The notes under the pieces are model-generated. The model saw only the letters and a program-made list of their open reading frames with translations. It was not told where the DNA came from and searched no databases. A program made the position numbers and the translations under genes. From positions 5,096,001-5,160,000 of the forward strand of contig NZ_CP036267.1 in assembly GCF_007744255.1 (NCBI RefSeq): a DNA stretch of 64,000 bases. Reading direction: 5' to 3'. Shown one piece after another: positions 9,513-18,186 of this stretch (its first letter is position 1; each line of letters starts with the position of its first letter). This DNA comes from Thalassoglobus polymorphus (GTDB lineage Bacteria > Planctomycetota > Planctomycetia > Planctomycetales > Planctomycetaceae).

Positions 9513-9833
9513 ATGGCATGGTTTCTTTTATTTATCGCCGGACTTTTTGAAATCGGCTGGGCAATCGGCCTGAAATACACAGAAGGTTTCACAAAGCTTT
9601 GGCCGAGTATTTGGACGATCACCGCGATGATCGCCAGTTTCCTCCTTCTGGGGACCGCTCTCAAATCACTTCCGATTGGGACGGCTTACAGCATTTGGGT
9701 CGGCATCGGCTCAGTGGGAACAGTCCTTTTGGGCATCGCCCTGTTTGGAGAACCTGCTACGTTTTCCCGAATTCTGTTTGTCATGTTTATCGTGATCGGG
9801 ATTGCCGGGCTGAAGATCACATCTCCGGTGTAA
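9513..9833 (+). CDS. gdx: guanidinium exporter, small multidrug resistance family (Gdx/SugE)
   Basis: 106 aa from ATG 9513, fixed by GGAGG at 9501-9505 with 7-nt spacing. It has four transmembrane helices, the usual SMR size. The membrane Glu lies in LFEIGWAIGLKYTEGFT. The Gdx-type signature continues with LPIGTAYSIWVGIGSVGT in helix 3. Members export guanidinium in exchange for protons as antiparallel dimers in the inner membrane. The upstream guanidine-II riboswitch makes the guanidinium role far more likely than general multidrug export. Confidence 0.93.
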   Translation: MAWFLLFIAGLFEIGWAIGLKYTEGFTKLWPSIWTITAMIASFLLLGTALKSLPIGTAYSIWVGIGSVGTVLLGIALFGEPATFSRILFVMFIVIGIAGLKITSPV

Positions 9834-9945
9834 GCTTCTCCCGCCAGCACTCTCTCTTCGGAAGTTAAAGCACTTTTTAGCGCAGCTTTCTCTACCGTAT
9901 ACATGTGCAGGATCTGCACCCAATTCGAAAAGACAACATAGGCTA

Positions 9946-11871
9946 TCAAACGTCGATATCGTCTACTTCGCCAGCTTCGTCCATGATGATGCGATAGCGT
10001 TCGCTGGCATCTTTTCCCAGGAGTTGAGAGAAGATGGTGTCGGCGTCGACGGCACTTTCGATATCAACTCGTAACAACGTACGGGTTTTGGGATCGAGCG
10101 TCGTTTCCTTCAGCTGTGCAGCGTTCATCTCACCGAGCCCTTTGAATCGCTGCACGTCGACTTTTCGATTGGCTGGGAGAGAGGCCATGATTTCTTCTTT
10201 GTCGGCGTCGTCACGAGCGTAGTGGCGCTCTTTGCCAACTTCGATTTTGTACAACGGCGGCTGCCCCAGGTAGAGCTTCCCTTGTTGGACAAGATCACGC
10301 ATGTGCCGGAAAAAGAAAGTGAGCAAGAGTGTACTGATGTGGTAGCCGTCGCTGTCCGCATCCATCAGCAGGATGATGCGATCATAACGCAACTTGTGGA
10401 CATCGAAGTTGGGGCCGATGCCGGTTCCCAATGTCTCGACAAGGTCATGAATTTCCTGATTCTTGAGAATTTTCCCCAGCGCGAGAGACTCGGTATTCAG
10501 GATTTTTCCTTTAAGCGGAAGAACAGCTTGGGTTTTGGAATCTCTACCACTGGCAGCGGTTCCCCCGGCAGATTGACCTTCCACGATGAACAGTTCGCAC
10601 TTTTCCGGGTCGTTGGATCGGCAGTCGAGAAGCTTGCCCGGCAGGTTACTCCGCCTCGACCCGGGACCTTTTCGCTTGATCTCTTTAACAGCTTCGCGGC
10701 TCGCCAATCTTGCCCGAGCAGCGAGGACAATTCGACCGATCACAGCATCAGCAATGGACGGGTTATTATTCAACCACGATTCCACACCAGGACGGACCAT
10801 CCCGTCGACGAGAGAATTCATTTCCGGGTTGTTGAGTCGATCTTTCGTTTGTCCCTGAAACATCGGGTCGTTATGAAAGACCGAGACGATTCCGATCACA
10901 CCTTCGCGGATATCATCCGGGGAAATCGTCAACCCTTTCGGCTTGATGTTGTGGACTTCCATATAATTCTTCACCGCTTTCGCCACTCCCGAGCGAAAGC
11001 CGGATTCATGTGTTCCGCCGCCACGCGTTCGAATCCCGTTGACGTAACTGCGAATGTGCTCGTCGGTCGATTCTGTCCATTGCAGGACCATGTCAACGTG
11101 AACTTTCCCTTCGTCCTTCGCCTGCTTGAACGGGTTTTCGTGGACGACTTTTCGTTTATCGTCTTTGATGATTTTTAACAGATACGCCACAATCCCTTCT
11201 GGGTGGTGAAGCTCGAATCGTTCGTTCTTGGCTTCATCCACAAAAATAATTTTCAGCCCACCATGGATGTACGAAATATCTTCCAGGTGCTGGCGGATGG
11301 TGTCGGCATTGAATTGTGTGCGGCGGAAAATTTGATCATCGGGACGGAAAAAAATAATCGTTCCATGTCCGCGGAACGGTTTCACTTTTTTCACCGGTCC
11401 CTGTGGGCGTCCACGCATGTATGTTTGCTGATACTCATGACCATCCCGGTGAACTGTGGCAATCATTTCTTCGGAGAGGGCGTTCACTGCGGATGAACCA
11501 ATTCCGTGCAGACCGCCGCTGCGAACATAGTTCTTCTCTGAGAATTTCCCGCCAGCGTACAGCGTGGTAAGAATGACTTCGAGAGCCGACTTGCCGGTCT
11601 TCTTATGCTTATCGACTGGAATTCCGCGGCCGTTATCCTCGATAGAAACCGAGCAGCCATCTTTGTGGAGTGTCACTTTGATCTGGTCACACTCGCCAGC
11701 AAGATATTCGTCGACGGAGTTGTCCACGACTTCCCAGCAAAGGTGGTGCAGCCCCCGTGAATCAACTCCTCCGATGTACATCGAAGGACGTGTCCGGACA
11801 TGCTCGAGTCCCTCCAGGACTTCGATATCGTCCGCCATGTAGCTGGACGTTCCTTTCGCGGTAGCTGCCAT
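9946..11871 (-). CDS. gyrB: type IIA topoisomerase B subunit (GyrB/ParE)
   Basis: 641 aa, the compact size typical of ParE or short GyrB. GHKL ATPase motifs: EVVDNSVDE (47-55), DNGRGIPV (79-86), GGLHGIGSSAVNALS (119-133). The QTK loop is at 341-343 (QTKDRLNNPE). TOPRIM follows: EGQSAGG (431-437), DADSDG (504-509), and the late QRFKGLGEMN block. The usual EGDSAGG is EGQSAGG here; the catalytic Glu is kept. It supplies ATP-driven supercoiling or decatenation together with a GyrA/ParC partner that is not in this window. GyrB versus ParE cannot be decided here. Confidence 0.88.
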   Translation of the reverse strand: MAATAKGTSSYMADDIEVLEGLEHVRTRPSMYIGGVDSRGLHHLCWEVVDNSVDEYLAGECDQIKVTLHKDGCSVSIEDNGRGIPVDKHKKTGKSALEVILTTLYAGGKFSEKNYVRSGGLHGIGSSAVNALSEEMIATVHRDGHEYQQTYMRGRPQGPVKKVKPFRGHGTIIFFRPDDQIFRRTQFNADTIRQHLEDISYIHGGLKIIFVDEAKNERFELHHPEGIVAYLLKIIKDDKRKVVHENPFKQAKDEGKVHVDMVLQWTESTDEHIRSYVNGIRTRGGGTHESGFRSGVAKAVKNYMEVHNIKPKGLTISPDDIREGVIGIVSVFHNDPMFQGQTKDRLNNPEMNSLVDGMVRPGVESWLNNNPSIADAVIGRIVLAARARLASREAVKEIKRKGPGSRRSNLPGKLLDCRSNDPEKCELFIVEGQSAGGTAASGRDSKTQAVLPLKGKILNTESLALGKILKNQEIHDLVETLGTGIGPNFDVHKLRYDRIILLMDADSDGYHISTLLLTFFFRHMRDLVQQGKLYLGQPPLYKIEVGKERHYARDDADKEEIMASLPANRKVDVQRFKGLGEMNAAQLKETTLDPKTRTLLRVDIESAVDADTIFSQLLGKDASERYRIIMDEAGEVDDIDV

Positions 11872-11939
11872 GAAATCAGTCTAGGGTCTAAAGTTAAGAG
11901 TTGAGATTCGAGAGATCACAATACCGGTCGCGATCAGTT

Positions 11940-13184
11940 TTACTTTTCGCCGATACGATAGAGATGATGCTCACTGCGAAGCAACAGAGAATCCCCCTCG
12001 ATGGCATAAGACGCAAAGGTTCGCTCATCCTTGCCGATAGAATTTCGAGTAATCTCTTCGAACTTCTTTGATGCGTTTACGACGACCGTTGTCCCATCCT
12101 CGTCTTGAAAATAAATTTTCCCATTCGCGACCATCGGTGACGCTGTATAGTTTCCACCGATTCGCTCTTGCCAATGGATCTCCCCGGTCTTCGCGTCAAT
12201 GCACGTTGCGAACCCGCTATCAGAGACAACATAGAGCTCTTCACCGACCAGCAACGGCGAAGGAGAGTTCGGCATCTTCCGTGTAATCTTCCATTTCAGG
12301 TGCGTCTCAGTGACATTTCCGGTCCCTGTGGGATCAATTGCCAACAGAGAAGGTGTGTTGAATCCGGTACAGATAAAGACGAGTCCCTGGCCGAAGACCG
12401 GTCGAGGGACTACGGAGAACCCACCGGGATAATCGACTCGCCAAATTTCTTTGCCAGTTTGAGGATCGTAGGAGAAAACAGCGTCTGACCCTGGGCAGAC
12501 AACCTGCGCCCGCCCTCCTGCATCGATCAGCAGAGGTGTCGAAAAGGAAAAACCTTTCCGGGCTTCAGTGTCACGATCAGTTTTCCAGCGAATCTCTCCG
12601 GTCGACTTATCGAGTCCAACAACGAACTGTTGATCCCCACCGTCACAGCAGAAGATCAGCACATTGCCGGCGAGTACTGGCGAACCACCGTTCCCGTGCA
12701 CTGGTCGATATTCCAACTGCTGCTTCCATATCACTTCGCCGTCCAGCGAAGTACATGCAGTTCCGTATGGTCCGAAGTGAACGTAAATGCGATCATCTTG
12801 AATGATCGGTGTTGGGCTGGCGTGGCTGTTCTTTTTGTGAACTTTGGCTTTGCTCCGTTGTTGGATGATAGTCTTTTCCCAAAGAAGCTCTCCGCTGTTG
12901 ACGTTCAGGCAAACGAGATTCAGATCGTGCCCCTCTGATTCAGTTTCGACAGCTGTTGTCAAAAAGACCTTGTCCCTCAGGATGACAGGTGAGGACCAGG
13001 CGAGTCCGTCGACCTTCGACTTCCAGAGAACGTTGTCGGTGGCGGACCAGTTAATGGGCAATTTGCTTGCGGGTGCTTCACCCTGTCCAGTTGGACCACG
13101 GAATTCTTTCCAGTCCGCAAAAGCTGCTTGAGAGCAAATGATTAACATCGCTAAGCAGAGGGAAAATTTCATATCAACTCTCAT
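11940..13184 (-). CDS. exported PQQ-like beta-propeller repeat protein
   Basis: 414 aa from ATG 13184 (AGGA 8 nt upstream); ATG 13172 is an alternative. It has an N-terminal signal peptide (MKFSLCLAMLIICSQAAFA). The mature part begins DWKEFRGPTGQG, typical of planctomycete outrwpWRG-type openings, and has repeated blades such as GEVIWKQQLEYRPVHGNGGSP and GEIHWQERIGGNY. Each blade carries the Trp-rich PQQ/quinoprotein-like repeat, without evidence that PQQ is bound. Probably periplasmic and protein-interacting. Upstream lies the tandem repeat region. Confidence 0.82.
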   Translation of the reverse strand: MRVDMKFSLCLAMLIICSQAAFADWKEFRGPTGQGEAPASKLPINWSATDNVLWKSKVDGLAWSSPVILRDKVFLTTAVETESEGHDLNLVCLNVNSGELLWEKTIIQQRSKAKVHKKNSHASPTPIIQDDRIYVHFGPYGTACTSLDGEVIWKQQLEYRPVHGNGGSPVLAGNVLIFCCDGGDQQFVVGLDKSTGEIRWKTDRDTEARKGFSFSTPLLIDAGGRAQVVCPGSDAVFSYDPQTGKEIWRVDYPGGFSVVPRPVFGQGLVFICTGFNTPSLLAIDPTGTGNVTETHLKWKITRKMPNSPSPLLVGEELYVVSDSGFATCIDAKTGEIHWQERIGGNYTASPMVANGKIYFQDEDGTTVVVNASKKFEEITRNSIGKDERTFASYAIEGDSLLLRSEHHLYRIGEK

Positions 13185-13776
13185 AGTCTGCGTCCTGAGT
13201 AATTCGATTCGATACTGAACTCCTGCTCCTGTGAAACGATGAAACCTCTCTTCGAAAGAGTCACATCGAGATTCAGCAGCACGTTTGCAATTCAAAATAA
13301 GCGGTCTGATCACTGATTGAAATTGTATCAACCCGATCCGATTTGGGAACAATACAGCACATTCAGTAGAGTACATTCAGTCCTTGCCCATTACGTGAAG
13401 ATCGCTTTGAAGCTTTCGTGGGAGTTCCCCAGCTACAGCCGCGATCACTCAATCACTCAATCACTCAATCACTCAATCACTCAATCACTCAATCACTCAA
13501 TCACTCAATCACTCAATCACTCAATCACTCAATCACTCAATCACTCAGTAAACTGCTCACTCCCAAAAATCCCGGACAGATTCGAGCATCACCGAGAGCA
13601 AAGAAGGATTGAGATAGACGACATGCGAAAATCTTAACCGAAAAATGGAGTTCCCTGGCAATTTTGTAGATTTTCAACGAATCAAACTCAATTTCATGAC
13701 AATTGATATTGTCACCGATGCGGGGGTGACGATCAAAATAGAGATCGAGTCTTTTTCGAGGAGGAGAAAAGGACGG
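13185..13776. other. divergent intergenic region with minisatellite
   Basis: 592 bp between the beta-propeller gene (minus) and a hydrolase (plus). The 8-bp array at 13444-13547 is the only recognised feature. Short frames here are produced by the repeat. Confidence 0.6.
13444..13547 (+). repeat. tandem repeat, 13 x 8 bp (ATCACTCA)
   Basis: Thirteen perfect copies of ATCACTCA, with no interruptions. A unit of 8 bp is not a multiple of three, so the array is not coding. It should be variable in copy number by slippage and lies about 230 bp upstream of the hydrolase start. Confidence 0.97.
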
Positions 13777-14643
13777 ATGACCATCCTGAAATTTCAAAAC
13801 AGCTCTGTCACCACTTCTGATGGTGTTCAGCTTCACTGCGTGGAGCATCCGGTCATCAATTCCCATGGAACCGTCCTGCTGGTTCACGGTCTCGGTGAAC
13901 ATAGTGCCCGATACGACCATGTGGTTCAGGTGATGAACCGCTCTGGGTTAAGCGTGATGCGTTTCGACCATCGTGGACATGGGCTCTCTCCCGGACGACG
14001 GGGACATATCCCCAGTTACGAGACATTCCTGGACGACCTCTCGCTTGTTGCAAATCGTGTCATCGAGAACAGACCAAACCAGAAAATCGTACTGTACGGG
14101 CACAGTATGGGAGGCGGGATCGTTGCGAACTGGGCATTACGAAGATTCGATGACAGTTGGAGCGACCACGTCATCGGCGCTGTGCTTTCGGCCCCCTGGT
14201 TTCGCTTAACATCACAGCTCACTCTTTGGCAGAAATTGCTTGCATTCCCTGTTGCAGGTGTTTTCCCCAAGCTCACAATCTCAACGAAAATTCACGTCAC
14301 GCAAACATGTCGATCAGATGATGCCATTGAGAGGTTTCAAAGAGACAGCCTGAACCACCGCCGCATCAGCCTCCGGACACTCACCGAGTGTTATCGTGCT
14401 GGTCAATTTGCATTAGCAAACGCAGAACGGTTTCCGCTCCCAATCCTGGCAGTCCATGGTTCTGCAGACAGAGTCACCTCTCCGGAAGCAACGCGGGAAT
14501 TCTGTTCAAAAATCAACGATGCCCGGTTCATCCCACTCGACGACCTGATCCACGAACCGCACCACGATCCCAAATGGCGAGAAGTGGTCTATCACACAAC
14601 TGAATGGATTTTGAAACGATACCGGTTTGCTTTCGCAGCTTAG
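13777..14643 (+). CDS. alpha/beta hydrolase, monoacylglycerol-lipase-like
   Basis: 288 aa from ATG 13777; purine-rich GGAGGAGAAAAGGA precedes it. Signatures of the lysophospholipase/monoglyceride lipase family: LLVHGLGEHSARYDHV (oxyanion region), FDHRGHGLSPG, the nucleophile elbow GHSMGG, the acid in HGSADRVT, and a His in LIHEPHHD. No signal peptide is seen, so it is cytoplasmic or membrane-associated. Expected to cleave acylglycerol or other esters. Its TAG stop is the first triplet of a dispersed repeat. Confidence 0.85.
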   Translation: MTILKFQNSSVTTSDGVQLHCVEHPVINSHGTVLLVHGLGEHSARYDHVVQVMNRSGLSVMRFDHRGHGLSPGRRGHIPSYETFLDDLSLVANRVIENRPNQKIVLYGHSMGGGIVANWALRRFDDSWSDHVIGAVLSAPWFRLTSQLTLWQKLLAFPVAGVFPKLTISTKIHVTQTCRSDDAIERFQRDSLNHRRISLRTLTECYRAGQFALANAERFPLPILAVHGSADRVTSPEATREFCSKINDARFIPLDDLIHEPHHDPKWREVVYHTTEWILKRYRFAFAA

Positions 14644-14745
14644 AGCATCTTTCGAATTGGTTTGCAGGATCTGCCTCGTGGCGAACAGCATTTTCACTAG
14701 AAAAATGCGTTATTCACGGGCAAACGGTAGAGCAAACTGCTCTAG
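14641..14745 (-). repeat. dispersed repeat family A, copy 1
   Basis: Minus-orientation copy. It starts with the hydrolase stop codon (TAGAGCATCTTTCGAATTGG), holds the core CTGCCTCGTGGCGAACAG, and ends in a perfect hairpin TAGAGCA-AAC-TGCTCTA (14728-14744). It matches the copy at 30898 along its whole length. Confidence 0.85.
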
Positions 14746-14843
14746 ATTCAGTCGGGAAGTTTGTGAAACTCTCACATTTTTCATGTGCTGGATAGACGAG
14801 TAATTCAGGTTTCAGATTCAAATCTGAAATGAAAGACATCCGC

Positions 14844-15647
14844 TCACTCAATCACTATCTGATCTAAGCCCGGTTCATCGGGAGGATATTGTGGATTGAG
14901 CTCTTCAAGTTTTTCGCAAAGAATCTTACTGACGGCCCAGTTGCGATACCATTTCTGATCCGCCGGGATGACATGCCAGGGTGCATGCTCAGTCGAGCAT
15001 TTCGTGATGACGTCATTGAAAGCAGTACGGTACTGATCCCATTGCTTTCGTTTCTCTAAATCCTGAAGCGAAAACTTCCAGTGCTTGTGAGGTTCATCAA
15101 GTCGCGATTGAAATCGTTCTTTCTGTTCGTCTTTTGAAATGTGCAAATAGAACTTCAGAATCGTTGTGCCTGTTTCGGTCAGAAATTTCTCGAACTGGTT
15201 GATCTGGTCAAATCGGGGCTCCCAGACTTCCTGTGGAACAAGTTCATCAACCCGGACGATTAAAACATCTTCGTAATGGGATCGATTGAAAACATGGATC
15301 ATCCCCAGCGGTGGAACGTTGCGATGAACTCGCCAGAGATAGTCATGGGCAAGCTCTCGTTTTGAGGGAGCCTTGAAAGAGATGACATGCACTCCCTGCG
15401 GGTTGACCCCTTCAAAAACGGATCGAGTGGTGCTGTCTTTCCCGCCGGCATCCATTGCCTGTAAAACGACCAGAAGCTTATGTTTCCCTTCCGCGTACAG
15501 GACTGGCTGAAGCTCAGCGATTCTTTTTCGAAATTTCTTGAACTCTTTCTCAGCCTTGTCGCGATCGTCGTGTAGATCTTTCCCAGCGGTCGTGATTTCA
15601 GACAAATCGACGCTCTCACCGGGAGTCACTTGATGCAATGTACCCAT
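14844..15647 (-). CDS. ppk2: polyphosphate kinase 2 family protein
   Basis: 267 aa, the usual one-domain PPK2 size. The Walker A motif is MDAGGKDSTTRSVF at about 65-78. FEGVNPQGVHVISFKAPS follows, then the lid region with SHYEDVLIVRV, a Walker-B-like stretch (TTILKFYLHISKDEQKERF), and the C-terminal WHVIPADQKWYRNWAV. Such enzymes transfer phosphate from polyphosphate to nucleoside mono- or diphosphates. Which nucleotide cannot be read from sequence. It is divergent from the MFS gene across two family-A repeats. Confidence 0.9.
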   Translation of the reverse strand: MGTLHQVTPGESVDLSEITTAGKDLHDDRDKAEKEFKKFRKRIAELQPVLYAEGKHKLLVVLQAMDAGGKDSTTRSVFEGVNPQGVHVISFKAPSKRELAHDYLWRVHRNVPPLGMIHVFNRSHYEDVLIVRVDELVPQEVWEPRFDQINQFEKFLTETGTTILKFYLHISKDEQKERFQSRLDEPHKHWKFSLQDLEKRKQWDQYRTAFNDVITKCSTEHAPWHVIPADQKWYRNWAVSKILCEKLEELNPQYPPDEPGLDQIVIE

Positions 15648-15693
15648 CAGCTCACTTAGCAGAATTCCAGAAATTCGAACTTCATTCCATCAT

Positions 15694-15782
15694 TTTGGTG
15701 CCCATCAAGGTCACTTTGATAACTCCATAGACTGCTCGCCACGAGGTAGAAAGTAAAGACCAATCTGAAATTTGCTCTTGAG
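15694..15782 (+). repeat. dispersed repeat family A, copy 2
   Basis: Plus-orientation copy with core ACTGCTCGCCACGAGG and an end reading ACCAATCTGAAATTTGCTCT. The terminal hairpin end is degenerate. Confidence 0.75.
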
Positions 15783-15910
15783 ATTGAAGTTCCAGAATCC
15801 CGAGAACAGATTGCCTCGATCAGCCCGAACGACTACGTTTCCCCGAAACGGACATTACAAAGTCGTAATCAAACTCAAATTATCGACAAGAGCGGTTTTG
15901 ATAAAGGTGT

Positions 15911-15993
15911 AGCAGTCCTGTCTCGTGGCACTCAGCCATTCACCTGACAACACGCTCAATTCGCGGACACAAGAAACACGAAAGTGTTCTAGA
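15911..15993 (-). repeat. dispersed repeat family A, copy 3
   Basis: Minus orientation: CAGTCCTGTCTCGTGG core, then TTCGCGGACACAAG and the end hairpin ACAC-GAAA-GTGT followed by TCTAGA. It ends 14 nt before the MFS start codon. Confidence 0.75.
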
Positions 15994-16007
15994 CAACGGA
16001 TTGAAAT

Positions 16008-17309
16008 ATGGCCGATGAGCCACAAAAGTCACACGGGCCGATTTACAAGGACCGGTCATTTCTCGGCATGCTTGTTACTCAGTTTCTGGGGGCATTCAAT
16101 GACAATGTTTTCAAACAAATTTTGCTGTTTGTTTGCATCGACTTCGCAGCCGGCAAGCGAGAAGCTGATCTTCAAGGATTGGCCACGACCGTATTTGCGA
16201 TTCCATTCATCATTCTCTCGGGCTATTGCGGTTTCCTTTCCGACAAGCTCAGCAAACGAAATCTGATTGTCACCAGCAAGGTTCTGGAAATCGTTGTGAT
16301 GGGACTGGGAGGTTTCGCATTCCTCTCTGGGAATATCTCGATCATGATGGCTGTGCTCTTCCTGATGGGAGCTCAAAGCGCGCTGTTCGGGCCATCAAAA
16401 TATGGAATCCTGCCTGAACTGTTTTCGGAGAAAGATCTCCCGCGAGTGAATGGCTGGATTTTGATGACAACTTTCCTGTCGATCATTCTCGGCTTTGCCA
16501 TCTCCGGGGAAATCAAGGAGGCTCTCAATGATGACCTCTGGAAAGCGTCTTACATTTGTGTCGGCATCGCTATCGTAGGAACTCTGACTGCGTTGATGGT
16601 CCGTAAGACTCCCATCGCAAATCCAGACGCAAAGTTTGAGCCGTCAACACTGATTGTCAATTCAGAAACAAGACGCCTGATCTTCAAAGACCGCCGCCTG
16701 CTGTGGACACTCGTTGCGACTTCTGTTTTCTGGACGACAGGTGGCGTGGTTTATCCGAATGCGACGAATGATTTGGGCATCAAACAATTCGGTTGGGGAG
16801 AAGCTGCCACAGGACGACTGGCTGCCTGCACGGGGATCGGAATTGCACTCGGCTGTCTGGTCGCCGGGTATCTCTCACGAAATCGCTTTAATGGAAAGCT
16901 TGTCCGCCTCGGAGCGATCGGAATGTTCATTGGCTTAATCTTGATGGCCTTGCCAAGTTCTTCTCCAACGACGATTGCGATTGGTGTGCCCGGTGCAATC
17001 ATCGGATTGATCTGGCTCGGTTTCTGTGCCGGATTGTTTACGGTTCCACTGCAAGTCTTTCTACAAACTGCCACTCCTCGACTGCATAAAGGGAGAATCA
17101 TCGGAGCGATGAACCTGGCCAACTGGATTGGAATGGCAATGGCCGGAGTCTATTACTCGATCTGGAATCAGATTTTCGCGATTGAAGGCTTGAACGTTCC
17201 TTACAATGCCATGTACGGAGCGGCGGCCCTGCTGCTGTTGCCATTGGTCCTGTTTTATCATCCAGAATCGATAGATCTCAGCGATATTTCCAGCGAACAG
17301 AATGACTGA
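16008..17309 (+). CDS. MFS transporter, LplT-like
   Basis: 433 aa with about 12 transmembrane helices. The N-terminal block FLGAFNDNVFKQILL matches the start of lysophospholipid-transporter-like MFS proteins (LplT and the transporter half of LplT-Aas fusions). A loop motif GFLSDKLSKRNLI sits between helices 2 and 3, and ALFGPSKYGILPELFSEKDLPRVNG is characteristic of this branch. It is therefore expected in the inner membrane, possibly moving lysophospholipids. No acyltransferase is adjacent. The start has no visible Shine-Dalgarno and lies just after a repeat hairpin. Confidence 0.82.
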   Translation: MADEPQKSHGPIYKDRSFLGMLVTQFLGAFNDNVFKQILLFVCIDFAAGKREADLQGLATTVFAIPFIILSGYCGFLSDKLSKRNLIVTSKVLEIVVMGLGGFAFLSGNISIMMAVLFLMGAQSALFGPSKYGILPELFSEKDLPRVNGWILMTTFLSIILGFAISGEIKEALNDDLWKASYICVGIAIVGTLTALMVRKTPIANPDAKFEPSTLIVNSETRRLIFKDRRLLWTLVATSVFWTTGGVVYPNATNDLGIKQFGWGEAATGRLAACTGIGIALGCLVAGYLSRNRFNGKLVRLGAIGMFIGLILMALPSSSPTTIAIGVPGAIIGLIWLGFCAGLFTVPLQVFLQTATPRLHKGRIIGAMNLANWIGMAMAGVYYSIWNQIFAIEGLNVPYNAMYGAAALLLLPLVLFYHPESIDLSDISSEQND

Positions 17310-17565
17310 ACAGCTGCAATGAAGCCCCAGAAGAGCTGACTCAATCCGCTCAGCTGCGACAATCACTTTTAACGATTCAGGGCACTGGAACCGTTTTAGT
17401 GAGGCCTCTTACGCGGTTTGGTCGATAAAACCAAAAGATTTGCCCAATTTGGACAATGAGAACGGCATTCTCGTCAGGCTGGAGTTGACTTCTCCGGACT
17501 GCATCGCAGAATAATAGAAGCGGTAACTCTGCCGACAGTCAATTCATTCTACACATCTTCAGCCA

Positions 17566-17988
17566 ATGATCGCGAAGCTGATCCCTACCGATGGTTCACA
17601 ACCGATTGCAATCGATCGCAATCTGACCATCGTTGGACGTAAAAAAGGGCTTTGCGATCTCGTTCTGGACAATTCCAGTATCTCGAAGGTTCACTGTGCC
17701 GTTGCCAAAACGGATGGACTTCTGTTCATTCGCGATTTGGGAAGTACCAACGGCACGAAGGTTAATGGTCAACGCGTTTCTCGCGGGGCACTGCTCCCTG
17801 GCGATGAAATTGCGTTTGCCAACGTGAAGTTTCGAGTCCACCTTGGTCCGGATGAAGTGGAAGCTGCTGAACAGACTGAAAAGCTCCTCTCTCTCCCGAA
17901 GCTGATCGACACATCGGAAGATGAAGAAGAGGGCGAACTCGTCAGCGTTGACAGCGAAAACGACCTCCCGCTGATCTCGGACGACTGA
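17566..17988 (+). CDS. FHA-domain protein
   Basis: 140 aa. The FHA fold covers roughly residues 20-95: IVGRKKGLCDLVLDNSSISKVHCAV (the GR and SxxH phosphothreonine-binding positions) and DLGSTNGTKVNG. The C-terminal ~45 residues are acidic and probably disordered. FHA domains bind phosphothreonine peptides and usually link to Ser/Thr kinases; none is in this window. Single gene, convergent with purB. Confidence 0.9.
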   Translation: MIAKLIPTDGSQPIAIDRNLTIVGRKKGLCDLVLDNSSISKVHCAVAKTDGLLFIRDLGSTNGTKVNGQRVSRGALLPGDEIAFANVKFRVHLGPDEVEAAEQTEKLLSLPKLIDTSEDEEEGELVSVDSENDLPLISDD

Positions 17989-18054
17989 TCTCAGCTGAAC
18001 GATTTCCAACATCTTCTGCACATCACTTCTTCCGAGAACATCCGCACAGACTTG

Positions 18055-18170
18055 CGCATTCTCAATCCATGCCAAGTGGTGCCTGTCACGTCCCGACGAA
18101 GTCACATTCAGGACTACATAGACGGCTCACCACAAGTGCAAGATGCGCAGGCCAATGCTGGATGATCAAC
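18055..18170 (+). repeat. dispersed repeat family A, copy 4
   Basis: Diverged plus-orientation copy lying between the convergent FHA and purB genes: TGGTGCCTGTCACG, CATAGACGGCTCACCACAAG and CCAATGCTGGATGATC align with the consensus. Confidence 0.55.
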
Positions 18171-18186
18171 ATTGGATTCGTTCTCG

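Larger units (their letters stand above)
15648..16007. other. divergent intergenic region with two repeats
   Basis: 360 bp between ppk2 and the MFS gene, largely occupied by family-A copies in opposite orientation. Both promoters must lie in or next to repeat DNA. Confidence 0.6.

Noticed and set aside
11020-11045. TTCGAATCCC resembling a tRNA T-loop
   Set aside because: Lies within the topoisomerase coding sequence; no cloverleaf can be built around it. The same holds for similar strings at 324, 8669 and 21412.
10222-11178. 318-codon frame on the plus strand
   Set aside because: Fully antisense to the gyrB/parE gene, which has all its motifs.
13444-13547. Possible CRISPR array
   Set aside because: The units are 8 bp, contiguous and without spacers; it is a minisatellite.
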